A DNA stretch of 64,000 nt from Nitrososphaerota archaeon (lineage in GTDB: Archaea; Thermoproteota; Nitrososphaeria; Conexivisphaerales; UBA164): NCBI GenBank assembly GCA_023381255.1, contig JAMCTX010000011.1, positions 1 through 64,000 of the forward strand. The letters run 5' to 3'. The position numbers were made by a program, and so were the translations under genes. Of this stretch, positions 21,851 to 30,770 are shown piece by piece. Positions within the stretch are counted from its first letter, which is position 1; every line of letters begins with the position of its first letter. The notes under the pieces are model-generated. The model saw only the letters and a list, made by a program, of their open reading frames with translations. It was not told the DNA's origin and did no database searches.

Positions 21851-23329
21851 TTATTTTTTTGAAAGCGATATCATCATTACTGCAGCTTCTACCAGCGAAA
21901 TTACAAGCATTACAAGTGAAGGGTAAATGTAGCTGTGCATAAGGATATAAATAATTATAAATGCTCCCAGGGGTATCGCATCAATTATCAGCGTGACAAT
22001 TCCGTACACTATCGTGTAAAGCGTTGAAAGGGCTCCACCCTCCTTCACAGTCTTTTCAAAGAAGATTGCCATGAACGCTGTGGAAGCAAAAAGCGGGCCA
22101 AATCCCAGCAGCAGGGGGACCAGAGAAAGCGCACTGGCCCTGTAAAATAAAAGCAATGCCATCATGGGCACTTCAGCAACATAATATACTGCCACTGCTA
22201 TCACCTCCTTGCTCAGCAGGTTCCTTATGGGTGATATTGGCAGTATCCTGAAGGCTATTGCGCCCCTGATTTCGCTTAAATACAACGCATAAGGCAAAAA
22301 GGAAAGCATTATCCCAAGAATGAGCGGGTATGAAACTATGAACATGAAAGTGTTGCTTGATATATATGAGCCATTGGAAAATGCTGAAGCAATTGCCGCT
22401 ATAAGGTAGCCGAACGGCAGCGCCCAGATGCCGGCTATCCTTGACCTGAAAGACTGCACCATGTCAACCCTCAGTAGGGCGCCAATGCTCCCCCTGATGT
22501 TAAAGCTTCGCGAAGCCTTCCTGCGCAACGTTACAAAGATTTCCTGGGTGGATAGGATGAGCCCGCTGGCCCTGAGGAATAACAGCAGGGCAAGCACAAT
22601 AAATGCTGCCGTGTAGATCAGGGTTACAATGGCATAAATCATTCCTTCCCCGCCAAAGAATGTGCTGGTCACAGGCAGAAGCGAAAGGGCATGATTCATG
22701 CCGGCAGGGCTGATCTCCATTATGAAGCTGCTGAACATAACAACAACCATCAGCGGCAATATTGACACCACCCTGAAAATTGACCTTAACCTTGGCCTGC
22801 TGGAACCCTTGCTGCCAACAATCACAAATACGGATGATGTCGCGATGCCGATGGCTATGCCCTGAACCGAGCCCATAAATGAATACGGAAATCCCCCGAA
22901 CAGCAGCGAAATTATTGCCGTAACAACTATTGCGCTGTATACCGGGAAGTCCATTGTCATGAAGAATGAAAGCGTTGCTATCCTTGAAAAGTCCCCTTCG
23001 TTTACTGACAAGGTAAGCAGAAGGTCCTTTATGTATCCCGACTGCTGCGTTGCAAATGATAAATTGAGGGATGAAATTGTAACCATAAAAAATGACCACA
23101 CAAATGCTTCAAGGGAGCTTGAGTAAGGCCTGCCTATTATGTACGAGATCACGCTCATTGCGGCAAGTATGCCGCCGTACGTTACGCTGAGTATCACCTT
23201 GTTCCACTTTGATGCCCTGATGGCTGACCTTGAATTTGAAGGCCTCATTCCCGAAAGCCTGGAAGCCGTGTATCCCTGAAACAGGAGTTCCTTGTAAACT
23301 GTGGACGCGACCTTCCTTACGCTGTACAT
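21851..23329 (-). CDS. ABC transporter permease, 492 aa
   Basis: A large membrane protein with about 11-12 hydrophobic segments, without an ABC domain of its own. It lies two bases downstream of the ATPase gene at 23332-24075, which marks it as the permease of that transporter. The size and lack of a substrate-binding protein gene suggest an ABC-2-like exporter, perhaps of lipids, drugs or a peptide. No closer family recognised. Confidence 0.75.
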   Translation of the reverse strand: MYSVRKVASTVYKELLFQGYTASRLSGMRPSNSRSAIRASKWNKVILSVTYGGILAAMSVISYIIGRPYSSSLEAFVWSFFMVTISSLNLSFATQQSGYIKDLLLTLSVNEGDFSRIATLSFFMTMDFPVYSAIVVTAIISLLFGGFPYSFMGSVQGIAIGIATSSVFVIVGSKGSSRPRLRSIFRVVSILPLMVVVMFSSFIMEISPAGMNHALSLLPVTSTFFGGEGMIYAIVTLIYTAAFIVLALLLFLRASGLILSTQEIFVTLRRKASRSFNIRGSIGALLRVDMVQSFRSRIAGIWALPFGYLIAAIASAFSNGSYISSNTFMFIVSYPLILGIMLSFLPYALYLSEIRGAIAFRILPISPIRNLLSKEVIAVAVYYVAEVPMMALLLFYRASALSLVPLLLGFGPLFASTAFMAIFFEKTVKEGGALSTLYTIVYGIVTLIIDAIPLGAFIIIYILMHSYIYPSLVMLVISLVEAAVMMISLSKK

Positions 23330-23331
23330 TG

Positions 23332-24075
23332 CTAAAGCCCTTCCAGCAATGACTTTATCTGTTCGTCAGCGTGTATAGTTTTCAGGAAAGCGTCTTCGAG
23401 ATTCCCGGCGTTGGCCTGTTCCTCTATTTCCTGCAGCGTGCCCTCAGCCATTATCTTTCCTGCGTTTATTATGCCTATCCTGGTGCATATCTTCTCTGCA
23501 ACCTCCATTATGTGAGTTGAGAACAGCACCGCCCCTCCATCGTCCACATGCTTCTGTATCAGCCCCTTCATTATCCTCACTGACTTGACATCCAGGGCAT
23601 TGAACGGCTCGTCAAGCAGCAACAGCTTTGGCCTGTGCATCATTGCTGAAACAACTGCTACCTTCTGCTTGTTGCCCGCAGAAAGCGAAGCTATGGGCAT
23701 GTCCATGTATTCCCCGAGCTCAAACGCTTCAACTAACGCTTCAACCCTTTTCTGGTCAAAAGAGCCCCTCACCGAACCCGCAAATTCAAAAAATTCCCTC
23801 GGCGTGAGAGCTTCAAGGAGCGCAGGAGTTTCCATGACAACGCCGATGCTGTTCATCACCCTGGAAGATGGTGGCCCCATCCCAAGTATGTCAATGCCCC
23901 CGGCATACTTTACAAGCCCCAGAACCGACTTGATTGTTGAGGACTTTCCTGCCCCGTTGGGGCCAAGCAGGCCGTATATTTCTCCACTCTTTATGCTGAA
24001 GCTTAGCTCGTTAACCGCAACCCTTTCCGCATATTTTACCGTGAGTTTGGTGACTTCCAGTGCGCTGTCAGCCAT
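23332..24075 (-). CDS. ABC transporter ATP-binding protein, 247 aa
   Basis: A full nucleotide-binding subunit: Walker A GPNGAGKSS (about residues 38-46), signature LSAGNKQKV, and Walker B LLLLDEPFNALD with an H-loop STHIMEVAE. The order and the regulator-like C-terminus resemble the CcmA/DrrA group of exporters. It overlaps the preceding small gene by 8 bases and is followed by the permease, so the three form one operon. Confidence 0.9.
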   Translation of the reverse strand: MADSALEVTKLTVKYAERVAVNELSFSIKSGEIYGLLGPNGAGKSSTIKSVLGLVKYAGGIDILGMGPPSSRVMNSIGVVMETPALLEALTPREFFEFAGSVRGSFDQKRVEALVEAFELGEYMDMPIASLSAGNKQKVAVVSAMMHRPKLLLLDEPFNALDVKSVRIMKGLIQKHVDDGGAVLFSTHIMEVAEKICTRIGIINAGKIMAEGTLQEIEEQANAGNLEDAFLKTIHADEQIKSLLEGL

Positions 24076-24313
24076 ACGTTTCGCCAGGCTGCTTTTTCCT
24101 CATAAGGTCCTTTGGCACAGTTACAAGCCTTATCACGTTTGTGGCCTGCACGGCGTAAACCGGTATGCCCGTGTTTGGGTCATTTCCCATCCTCAGCACG
24201 CCGGCTATTTCCGTCTTCACCTTGATCACAGCTCCGTCCTTGAGCTTCAGGGTTATCCAGTGCTCGCCGCCTTCCTCTTCAAAATCAACCAGTTCGGGTG
24301 TTCCGTATGACAT
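24068..24313 (-). CDS. Small conserved-looking protein of the ABC operon, about 81 aa
   Basis: A small beta-rich protein (MSYGTPELVDFEEEGGEHW...) with repeated V/I strands (VIKVKTEIAGVLRMG, VYAVQATNVIRLV), which might be a small barrel. I do not recognise the family. Two starts are possible: 24331 and 24313; I prefer 24313 because the longer one lies only about 13 bases from a TATA-like box (about 24343-24350). It overlaps the ABC ATPase gene by 8 bases and probably belongs to that operon. Confidence 0.65.
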   Translation of the reverse strand: MSYGTPELVDFEEEGGEHWITLKLKDGAVIKVKTEIAGVLRMGNDPNTGIPVYAVQATNVIRLVTVPKDLMRKKQPGETYG

Positions 24314-24346
24314 GAATATCACTTTTAACATGGCATATATTAAGCT

Positions 24347-25513
24347 TTAGTGAGTTCTCTTCCTGTACGAAGCAAATATTGATGCGTCATACAGCATCTT
24401 GGTGCCCCCACCTATGACGTATGGTATGTAAAGCAGCCCCGAGGATAGTGCCAGCCCCACAACGGGCGACCCTGGCAGCGAGCTTATGCTCCTGAAAGTG
24501 TTTGTAACTGCATTTGCAGAAACCCTTTCGCTTTCCCCAAATATCTGGGCCATAAAAGCCTGCCTAGTCGGGACATCCATCTGTGAGGTGCTCTGCCTGA
24601 GAAATAAAAACGCGAGGCTGCCAGCAAGCGACCCCGCAAACGGTATCATTATCAGGAACACGCTTGAAGTCAGATGGGTGAACACCATGGTCCTCAGGTT
24701 GCCTATCCTTTCAGCAATAAATGACGCGCCAAGTATTGACAGCGCCGTAATGATGTTCACGACCATAAATATGGCCCCCAGGTCTTTAAGCGACACGTGG
24801 TAGGCAAGGTAGAACCAGTACGACATTATTGACTGGGTCACGAACCCCCCTCCAAATGCGTCCATCGAAAAAAGCAGAGAAAGTTTTTTCATGTCTTTCA
24901 GGCCGTTCCTGGTCATGTGCCCTAGGCCTGTGCCCCTTTTTGAAGCTTCAATGTTATTAAGCGTGGTGTACACCATGAAGAGCAGCAGCCCCACAAGCGC
25001 GTAAGCAAGGTATATCCCTCTGAAAGCGAATATCGATTCCCTGAAATATGCCGGCAGCGAAGACGCAAGCGCTCCGACAGATGAAGCGCCATAACCTATC
25101 AGGTTATAGACCCCAAAGATCCTGCTCCGCCGCGACTCCGGGACCATTGAAGGCATGACGCCGGTTTCAATTGACTGGAACGGCCCGGCTTCAGTGCCCG
25201 TCGTGCTTATGTTGCCCAGGAAAAGCGCCAGGAAGATCATCCATATTGCCGTCGTGGAGAACAGCACCAGCCCTGAAAATACCATCAGGGCGCTGAAAAC
25301 CAGCAGGAATTTCTTCCTTCCAAACATGTTCCCATACCATGTCAAGAGAAGGTTAGACATTACATTGCCCGCAACAACCGTAAAGAGGGCAAGCCCCACA
25401 TAAAATGGCGAATACCCAAGCACTGAAAGGTAGATGGGGGTCATGACGCTCACGGCGCCAAAAATAAACGTCCTGAACCCCTTCGCAACCATTATGAAGT
25501 TGAGCTGATTCAA
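24347..25513 (-). CDS. MFS transporter, 388 aa
   Basis: About twelve hydrophobic segments. The first loop carries LTWYGNMFGRKKFL, an MFS-type signature, and the mid-protein LRQSTSQMDVPTRQAFMAQI is like the multidrug/tetracycline-type antiporters. It ends in a short basic tail (SYRKRTH). TTG start at 25513, with an AT-rich promoter region upstream shared with the divergent XPB gene. Substrate unknown; drug or metabolite efflux is the likely use. Confidence 0.8.
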   Translation of the reverse strand: MNQLNFIMVAKGFRTFIFGAVSVMTPIYLSVLGYSPFYVGLALFTVVAGNVMSNLLLTWYGNMFGRKKFLLVFSALMVFSGLVLFSTTAIWMIFLALFLGNISTTGTEAGPFQSIETGVMPSMVPESRRSRIFGVYNLIGYGASSVGALASSLPAYFRESIFAFRGIYLAYALVGLLLFMVYTTLNNIEASKRGTGLGHMTRNGLKDMKKLSLLFSMDAFGGGFVTQSIMSYWFYLAYHVSLKDLGAIFMVVNIITALSILGASFIAERIGNLRTMVFTHLTSSVFLIMIPFAGSLAGSLAFLFLRQSTSQMDVPTRQAFMAQIFGESERVSANAVTNTFRSISSLPGSPVVGLALSSGLLYIPYVIGGGTKMLYDASIFASYRKRTH

Positions 25514-25594
25514 CGATTCAAGTTATAACTTTAAGGTTTAAAAATATTCTATGAACAGGAATGTTAATATTTTTTAAGCCATAATCTATCTGCA

Positions 25595-26950
25595 TTGGTT
25601 TTAAAGCTCAGGTATCAGGGGGGAACTGTGGTAATGAACGGGAGGGTTGACCTTCCCTTTGTAAAGTTCGACGAAAGGTCAGGTAACTACAGGTGTCTGG
25701 GCATTGAATACCGGGACCTGAAGGAGGGCCTGGAAAGGTCTGGCACTGAATACGTCGATGAAGTCCTGGACGCTTCTCCCCCCGATGCGATCCATTTTCA
25801 TGGAGCGCTGAGAAAGTACCAGGGGGAAGCCCTGGAAAGGTGGAAGTCAGCAGGCATGAGAGGGGTAATAGTCCTGCCAACGGGAGGGGGAAAAACCATG
25901 ATAGCGCTGAGGGCCATTTATGATCTTCGTGAACGGGCCCTGATACTTGTCCCCACAATCGACCTGATGAACCAGTGGACAAGGAACGTCAACGAGGTCC
26001 TCGGCATAAAGGCCGGCGAACTTGGCGGTGGCAGCCATGAAATACAGCCTGTAACGGTGTCAACATACGACTCAGCGCTCAGCAACATAATGTATGTGGG
26101 CAACAGGTTCAGTTTGCTTATAGCTGATGAATGCCACCACTTGCCTGCACCAAGTTATTCTGAGATAGCCCTTTACTCGGTGGCACCGCACAGGATGGGT
26201 CTTTCAGCAACCCCCGAGAGGGATGACGGCCTGCACAGGGAGCTGAAGAACCTGCTGGGGCCAGTTGTTTACAGGCTTTCACCCGGTGACCTGGCGGGAA
26301 CTTACCTTTCAGAATTCAAACTCAGGAGGATAACCGTCGACCTAAATGAAGATGAGCTTCGGGAGTACAACAAAAACTACGGCGTATATTCCAGCTACCT
26401 GAAGAGCAGGGGAATAATAATGAGGTCACCAAGAAGTCTGCTCAGGCTTGTTATGCTGAGCACCAGAGACCCTGAGGCAAGGCGGGCGCTGCTGGCCAGG
26501 AACGAAGCGATAAGAATATCCCTTAACGCCAGAAGCAAGGTTGACGCGCTGATAACCATACTGGAAGAGTACAGGGGGAAGAGCGTGATAGTGTTCACCC
26601 AGAACAACGAGCTAGTATACAGGGTTTCGCAGATGTTGCTTGTGCCCGCAATAACCCATGTGACCCCCAAACCCGAAAGGGAATTCATATTAAAAAGCTT
26701 CAGGGAAGGAAGGTACAGAGTGATAATTACATCAAAGGTGCTTGACGAGGGCATAGACGTGCCAGATGCATCTGTGGGGGTTATTATGAGCGGAACCGGA
26801 AGCTCCAGAGAGTTTATCCAGAGGCTGGGTAGGATCCTCAGAAAGGTAAGCGGCAAGCAGGCCGAACTTATAGAAATCGTCACAAGGAACACAACCGAAC
26901 CCAGGGCAAGCTACAGGCGTAAAAAATCAATGATGAGTGATGCAGATTGA
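25595..26950 (+). CDS. xpb: XPB-like DNA helicase
   Basis: An archaeal XPB of 451 residues. An N-terminal damage-recognition-like domain (about 1-70) is followed by helicase domain 1 with Walker A PTGGGKT (95-101) and a DECH box (178-181), then RDD in the place of the family's RED motif (TPERDDG). Helicase domain 2 ends in QRLGRILRK. XPB is a superfamily 2 DNA translocase of nucleotide excision repair and, in eukaryotes, of TFIIH. The TTG start gives the expected N-terminus (VLKLRYQGGTVV), and a T/A box lies about 24 bases upstream. Its stop overlaps the Bax1 start (TTGA), so the helicase and its nuclease partner are coupled. Confidence 0.93.
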   Translation: MVLKLRYQGGTVVMNGRVDLPFVKFDERSGNYRCLGIEYRDLKEGLERSGTEYVDEVLDASPPDAIHFHGALRKYQGEALERWKSAGMRGVIVLPTGGGKTMIALRAIYDLRERALILVPTIDLMNQWTRNVNEVLGIKAGELGGGSHEIQPVTVSTYDSALSNIMYVGNRFSLLIADECHHLPAPSYSEIALYSVAPHRMGLSATPERDDGLHRELKNLLGPVVYRLSPGDLAGTYLSEFKLRRITVDLNEDELREYNKNYGVYSSYLKSRGIIMRSPRSLLRLVMLSTRDPEARRALLARNEAIRISLNARSKVDALITILEEYRGKSVIVFTQNNELVYRVSQMLLVPAITHVTPKPEREFILKSFREGRYRVIITSKVLDEGIDVPDASVGVIMSGTGSSREFIQRLGRILRKVSGKQAELIEIVTRNTTEPRASYRRKKSMMSDAD

Positions 26951-28377
26951 CTGGAAAATTCCATCCACATTATGCCAGCCAAGAGCACATTTATCTTGTA
27001 GATATGATTTCCGAGGTGCTGAGAAATTCCAAAGGAAGGAGAAGAGGAGAAATTGAAGAGCTATTGAAGGAGGTAGAAGCATATGGCGATTACAGGGTGG
27101 TAAGGGGCTTTTATGATGTCCTCTTGGCGCACTGCACGTTTGAGCAGGAAATTGGCCTGAACCCCAGGCCCCTTAGGGATTTTGCGTTCTCCAGAATGAG
27201 CGAAATTGGACACTATAACCTGAAAACTGCTGCGCAGGTGGTGAGCGAGGGCGCAATCAAGTTCGGAGTCAGCCCTGGTGATTTCAGGGATGCAATGTGG
27301 TCTGACCTGCCGCAGAATGCCGTGCTTAAGGATTTCAGGGAACCGAATCCATCTGAAGTGATACTTGAATACAACTTCCGCGCGGTCAGCTCCCTTCTGC
27401 TGAAATCAACATACCTGAAATTCTGGGTTTCTGACAGGTGGAAGGATGCGCTCTGGGCAGTTAAGAGGCTTGGCCTAATGTACCAGCTTGACGATTCGTC
27501 AATAACCGTGGACGGCCCGGCCTCACTTATGCGCAACACAAGGGCATATGGGCTCAGCATTTCCAGGCTGTTTTACTTCATTACAAAGGCAAAAAAGTGG
27601 TGGATTGAGGCCGGCATAGGTAGCAGGGTGCTTGTTGCAAGCAGCGACGACCCGATTTTATCAGGCAGCGGAGAAATAACCTTTGACAGCGATGTTGAAA
27701 GAAGGTTCTACCAGGATTTTGTGTCCCTTAAAACAGGCTGGGACATTAAGAGGGAACCTGAACCGCTCAGGGCCGGAAGCTACACCTTTATACCGGATTT
27801 TCTGTTTGAAAAAGGGGGAATTAGGGTTTACATGGAGATAGTCGGTTTCTGGACAGCAGAATACCTGGAAAGGAAGTTCAGGAAGCTTAAGGAGTTGAAA
27901 GTTGACAACATGATAGTTGCGATAGACTCATCAAGCTCTAAGGGCAAAGTGCCTGAAATTCACGGCAATGTATTCACGTACAAAAAAACACCTGATGTGT
28001 ATAAGGTTCGCGGGATTCTCATGCAATTGGAGAAGCCTTTGAGGGATAAAATGTTAGAAATGGCCATGGCGCTTGAAGTTGATGGCGATGTTGTCAGCGT
28101 TAAAAAAATGGCTTTGGATAATGGCCTGCCAGAGGACATAATAAAGGAGGCAATAACAAAAAAGATGCCTGAAGGATACATCTTTGATGGCGCAAATCTC
28201 ATAAGCCCGGGCAAGGCGGAAACGCTCAGGAATGAAATTACAGGGTTAAATAAAGCTGACGCTAACAGCGCGGTTGATTTTTTGATCAGGGCAGGAATCG
28301 ATGCCAGTATTTCAACACTTATAGCACTAGGCTTTATTATTGAATGGCACGGGCTTGAGGCAAAAATTAAGTTTTGA
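26947..28377 (+). CDS. bax1: Bax1-like nuclease partner of XPB (DUF790)
   Basis: A 476-residue protein of the DUF790/Bax1 family, which forms a stable complex with archaeal XPB and cuts bubble DNA at the damaged site. The C-terminal half holds a PD-(D/E)xK-like nuclease core, TFIPDFLFEKGG followed by EIVGFW (about residues 278-305). The N-terminal part is helical. A TTG start overlapping the stop of the xpb gene couples the two. Gene pairing xpb-bax1 is the usual arrangement in archaea. Confidence 0.88.
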   Translation: MTGKFHPHYASQEHIYLVDMISEVLRNSKGRRRGEIEELLKEVEAYGDYRVVRGFYDVLLAHCTFEQEIGLNPRPLRDFAFSRMSEIGHYNLKTAAQVVSEGAIKFGVSPGDFRDAMWSDLPQNAVLKDFREPNPSEVILEYNFRAVSSLLLKSTYLKFWVSDRWKDALWAVKRLGLMYQLDDSSITVDGPASLMRNTRAYGLSISRLFYFITKAKKWWIEAGIGSRVLVASSDDPILSGSGEITFDSDVERRFYQDFVSLKTGWDIKREPEPLRAGSYTFIPDFLFEKGGIRVYMEIVGFWTAEYLERKFRKLKELKVDNMIVAIDSSSSKGKVPEIHGNVFTYKKTPDVYKVRGILMQLEKPLRDKMLEMAMALEVDGDVVSVKKMALDNGLPEDIIKEAITKKMPEGYIFDGANLISPGKAETLRNEITGLNKADANSAVDFLIRAGIDASISTLIALGFIIEWHGLEAKIKF

Positions 28378-28386
28378 AGATACACT

Positions 28387-28394
28387 TATAAATA
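28387..28394 (+). promoter_or_regulatory. Host TATA box of the metalloregulator gene
   Basis: TTATAAAT is centred 26 bases before the ATG at 28416. This is the host-type leaderless promoter and serves as the contrast to the element motif. Confidence 0.65.
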
Positions 28395-28415
28395 CCATTA
28401 GCATGACCCTAATTT

Positions 28416-28826
28416 ATGTCGGTTAATACTAATATCACAAAAAAGGAAAGGGATTGCATAGTAAGCATCTGGCAGGGTTCTAGAAGCGGCTTTCCGGTTA
28501 GGGTTTCAACAATTGCAGAGGCAATGAAGGTTAAACCACCCACTGTGGAGGAGCTCCTTGAAAGGCTTGAAAGCAAAAAGCTCATAGAGAGAAGCAAGGG
28601 TATGGTGATACTCAGCGAAGATGGAAAAAGGGTATACAGGAGGATAATGCTGGGGCACCGCGCGCTTGAAACATTTCTGGTTCAGTGCGGCGATGACGCT
28701 GACAAGGCATGTGAAATGATAAGCAATTTTGATTATATGATTGACGAGCACACAGCTTCGCTCGTCCTTAACAGGCTCGGTAACCCGAGCGAATGCCCGC
28801 ACGGCAGGCCCATCTTGGAAAATTAG
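28416..28826 (+). CDS. DtxR/MntR-family metal-dependent regulator
   Basis: A 136-residue protein with an N-terminal winged HTH (TIAEAMKVKPPTVEELLERLESKKLI, described here by position: about residues 29-55) and a C-terminal dimerisation/metal-binding part ending in HTASLVLNRLGNPSECPHGRP. The typical metal ligands, His/Cys and acidic residues, are present (HRALETFL, CEMISNFDYMIDEH). The family represses metal-transport genes when it binds Fe2+ or Mn2+. It starts leaderless from its TATA box, and the following gene (after 10 bases) encodes a possible metal permease, so it probably controls its own operon. Confidence 0.8.
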   Translation: MSVNTNITKKERDCIVSIWQGSRSGFPVRVSTIAEAMKVKPPTVEELLERLESKKLIERSKGMVILSEDGKRVYRRIMLGHRALETFLVQCGDDADKACEMISNFDYMIDEHTASLVLNRLGNPSECPHGRPILEN

Positions 28827-28836
28827 GTGATGCAAA

Positions 28837-29808
28837 ATGGCATATCTGAACCTCTGGAATCCTGAAAACGTGGGGCTTTTGACGGCCCTGGTCATATCTT
28901 ACCTGCTTGGCATAGTTCATGGGATAACCCCCGACGAGCACACCTGGCCAATAACCTTTTCGTACTCCGTTGGCACATTCAGCACAAAGGGAGGCGCAAA
29001 GACCGGCCTTGTGTTTTCAAGCGGCTTCACTGCTCAGAGGGCAATACTGTCCGAATTGAGTTACTTTGCACTAGCTGGGATATTTATGACGGCTGCTGCG
29101 TTTGGAATGACTTACATTTTTGTCGGCCTTGCTATGGCGCTTGCCGGGCTTTACATCGCAAAAAAGGGCAAGTATCTCCACTGGCATTATTTAGAGGAAA
29201 AGCTTGGCGTGCTGTTCAGGATTCACAAGAGGGGAAGCGAAGTACAGAAGAAGGAGCTTGAGCACACAATAAACCCGGCACACGTTTCCAATGATGAGGT
29301 TGATACAAAACCTGTTCCGGTAAAACTTGCACTGATTCACGGGTTCATAGCAGGATTTGGATTCGGAGCGTTTGCGCTCATAATATACACAGTGCTTGCC
29401 CCCTCAATGCCTTCACCGTGGTTCGGGTTTCTGCCAGGGTTGCTGTTTGGGCTGGGCACAATGACAATGCAGATACTGTTTGGATCTGCCTTTGGCAAAT
29501 GGCTCAGTTCAACTAAGAAGCTTAACCTGCAGGGAATCGCATTTGTAGGAAAGACCATAAGCACTTACGTGCTGGAATATGGCGGCATTGCATTTATAGT
29601 TGCCGGCGCGGCCATACTTTATGCGCCATGGCTTCTCAACGTCGCAATAGTGACGCCAATATATGTTCACAACCTGCACGACCTTGGAGTCGGCTTCTTC
29701 CTGGTAATTGCCGTAGTGGTAGTAATAGGACTTGCCGGATACAAGAGGGCAATGAGTTTGGCACAGCGTAATCCGCGGTTTATCAGAACAGAAAACAAAA
29801 ATTCATAA
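28837..29808 (+). CDS. Putative metal permease (NicO-like), 323 aa
   Basis: About seven hydrophobic segments. The first carries GIVHGITPDEHTWP, similar to the HxxxPDH motif of NicO/RcnA-type nickel/cobalt permeases, and a loop (about residues 115-150) is rich in His, Lys and Glu (HWHYLEEKLG, HKRGSE). A second His-containing helix is at LIHGFIAGFGFGA. With the DtxR-like regulator upstream, a role in metal import or export is the best guess; the metal is unknown. Confidence 0.6.
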   Translation: MAYLNLWNPENVGLLTALVISYLLGIVHGITPDEHTWPITFSYSVGTFSTKGGAKTGLVFSSGFTAQRAILSELSYFALAGIFMTAAAFGMTYIFVGLAMALAGLYIAKKGKYLHWHYLEEKLGVLFRIHKRGSEVQKKELEHTINPAHVSNDEVDTKPVPVKLALIHGFIAGFGFGAFALIIYTVLAPSMPSPWFGFLPGLLFGLGTMTMQILFGSAFGKWLSSTKKLNLQGIAFVGKTISTYVLEYGGIAFIVAGAAILYAPWLLNVAIVTPIYVHNLHDLGVGFFLVIAVVVVIGLAGYKRAMSLAQRNPRFIRTENKNS

Positions 29809-29929
29809 ATTAAGGACTTGGGGGAAGCGGTAATTTTTCAACCATTTAGGGCAGATAAGCACTGTCTTCTCGATTGAGGCAACACTTGAATATACTATTT
29901 GCATGTGGTAAGCATGGATTTACACCTTA

Positions 29930-30004
29930 GACTAAGACCGTTGAATCAAGAAACAGGTTATCTGACACTCTGCAGAGAAGCTCACAGCTTTAGCTATAAA
30001 GAAT
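29930..30004 (+). mobile_element. Possible relic of an IS200/IS605 right end (tentative)
   Basis: A non-genic stretch between the permease gene and the convergent proteasome-like gene. Translated, it contains RPLNQETGYLTLCREAHSFS, similar to the LNQE...REAH.FS tail that I associate with TnpB proteins. It is followed by a hairpin AAGCT-CAC-AGCTT, like the structured right end of such elements. There is no body of the transposase. It could be chance; no other function is evident in 29809-30010. Confidence 0.25.
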
Positions 30005-30010
30005 GCCAAT

Positions 30011-30607
30011 TTAGAAATTTATGCTTTTTAGCTCAGATCCGTCCTTCTTTATTACTAGAATGTCAACACCGTCGCCACTTGCAGCATCCCTTTTCACGGC
30101 CGACTTGATTGCCCTGACCGCAAGGTCTACAGCTTCCTCAGATGAAATGTCATCCCTATAATCATTTTCTATTACGCCTATTGCAATTTCCTCGCCGCTG
30201 CCAATGGCAACATACTTGTCCGGCAAAACTGACCCCAGAGGGTCCAGGACATAAATTTCGGGTTTTTCAGAAACCCCCCCTACAACCACCTGGGTCAGAA
30301 GCGGGTACATCCTGTTTTCAAACATCAGGACAGACATAAGCTTGGCAACTGAATTTGGCTTGGATTTTTTTCCAGTTTCCATCTCCCTGAGCCTTATCAG
30401 TGACTGTATGTTCTTTACCAGCACCTGCATGTCCCCTACCATCCCTGCACATGCCGCGCCTACAGTTTCCGTTACTTTGAAAACTTTCTTGACGTTCTTG
30501 CTCACAACATAATTGCCGTAAGCGTACCTCCTTTCTGAAGCCAGAACTACTCCGTCCTTTGACGCTATTCCAATCACGGTAGCACCGGGCATATATTGCA
30601 ACATCAT
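30011..30607 (-). CDS. Proteasome beta-type subunit, catalytic threonine replaced by alanine
   Basis: A 198-residue protein of the proteasome beta family: short N-terminal extension MMLQYMPG, then ATVIGIASKDGVVLASERRY, and the aligned lysine in SKNVKKVFK. In active beta subunits the mature chain starts with Thr1 (G|TTTVGI). Here the aligned residue is Ala9 (G|ATVIGI), so Ntn-hydrolase activity should be absent. The conserved K33-like lysine and the SGSGEE and RDAASG motifs remain. It may be a non-catalytic beta subunit that assembles with an active one, or another Ntn-like protein such as an Anbu/HslV relative. A TATA box (30632-30639) fits a leaderless start at 30607. Confidence 0.82.
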   Translation of the reverse strand: MMLQYMPGATVIGIASKDGVVLASERRYAYGNYVVSKNVKKVFKVTETVGAACAGMVGDMQVLVKNIQSLIRLREMETGKKSKPNSVAKLMSVLMFENRMYPLLTQVVVGGVSEKPEIYVLDPLGSVLPDKYVAIGSGEEIAIGVIENDYRDDISSEEAVDLAVRAIKSAVKRDAASGDGVDILVIKKDGSELKSINF

Positions 30608-30631
30608 ATGGCTTTCTTACGCATCCAGCCC

Positions 30632-30639
30632 CTTATAAG
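30632..30639 (-). promoter_or_regulatory. TATA box of the proteasome beta-like gene
   Basis: CTTATAAG is centred about 28 bases before the ATG at 30607. Confidence 0.55.
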
Positions 30640-30742
30640 CTTAAGGGAGAAATATTTCAGTGCAAAACTTGTTCACCCAGCAAAGATAGTGCAAAACTTT
30701 TGCACAAAACACCCCTTAATGATTTGCTATTTCACACATTGC

Positions 30743-30749
30743 TTTTAAA
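30743..30749 (+). promoter_or_regulatory. TATA-like box of the Zn-ribbon gene
   Basis: TTTTAAA is centred 25 bases before the ATG at 30771 (leaderless start). Confidence 0.5.
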
Positions 30750-30770
30750 TGCGCAGTTAAAAGCTAAAAC

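Noticed and set aside
29899..30108. 69-aa plus-strand frame before the proteasome gene
   Set aside because: It runs into the proteasome-like gene on the opposite strand; only its first part shows TnpB-like residues, reported as a tentative relic.
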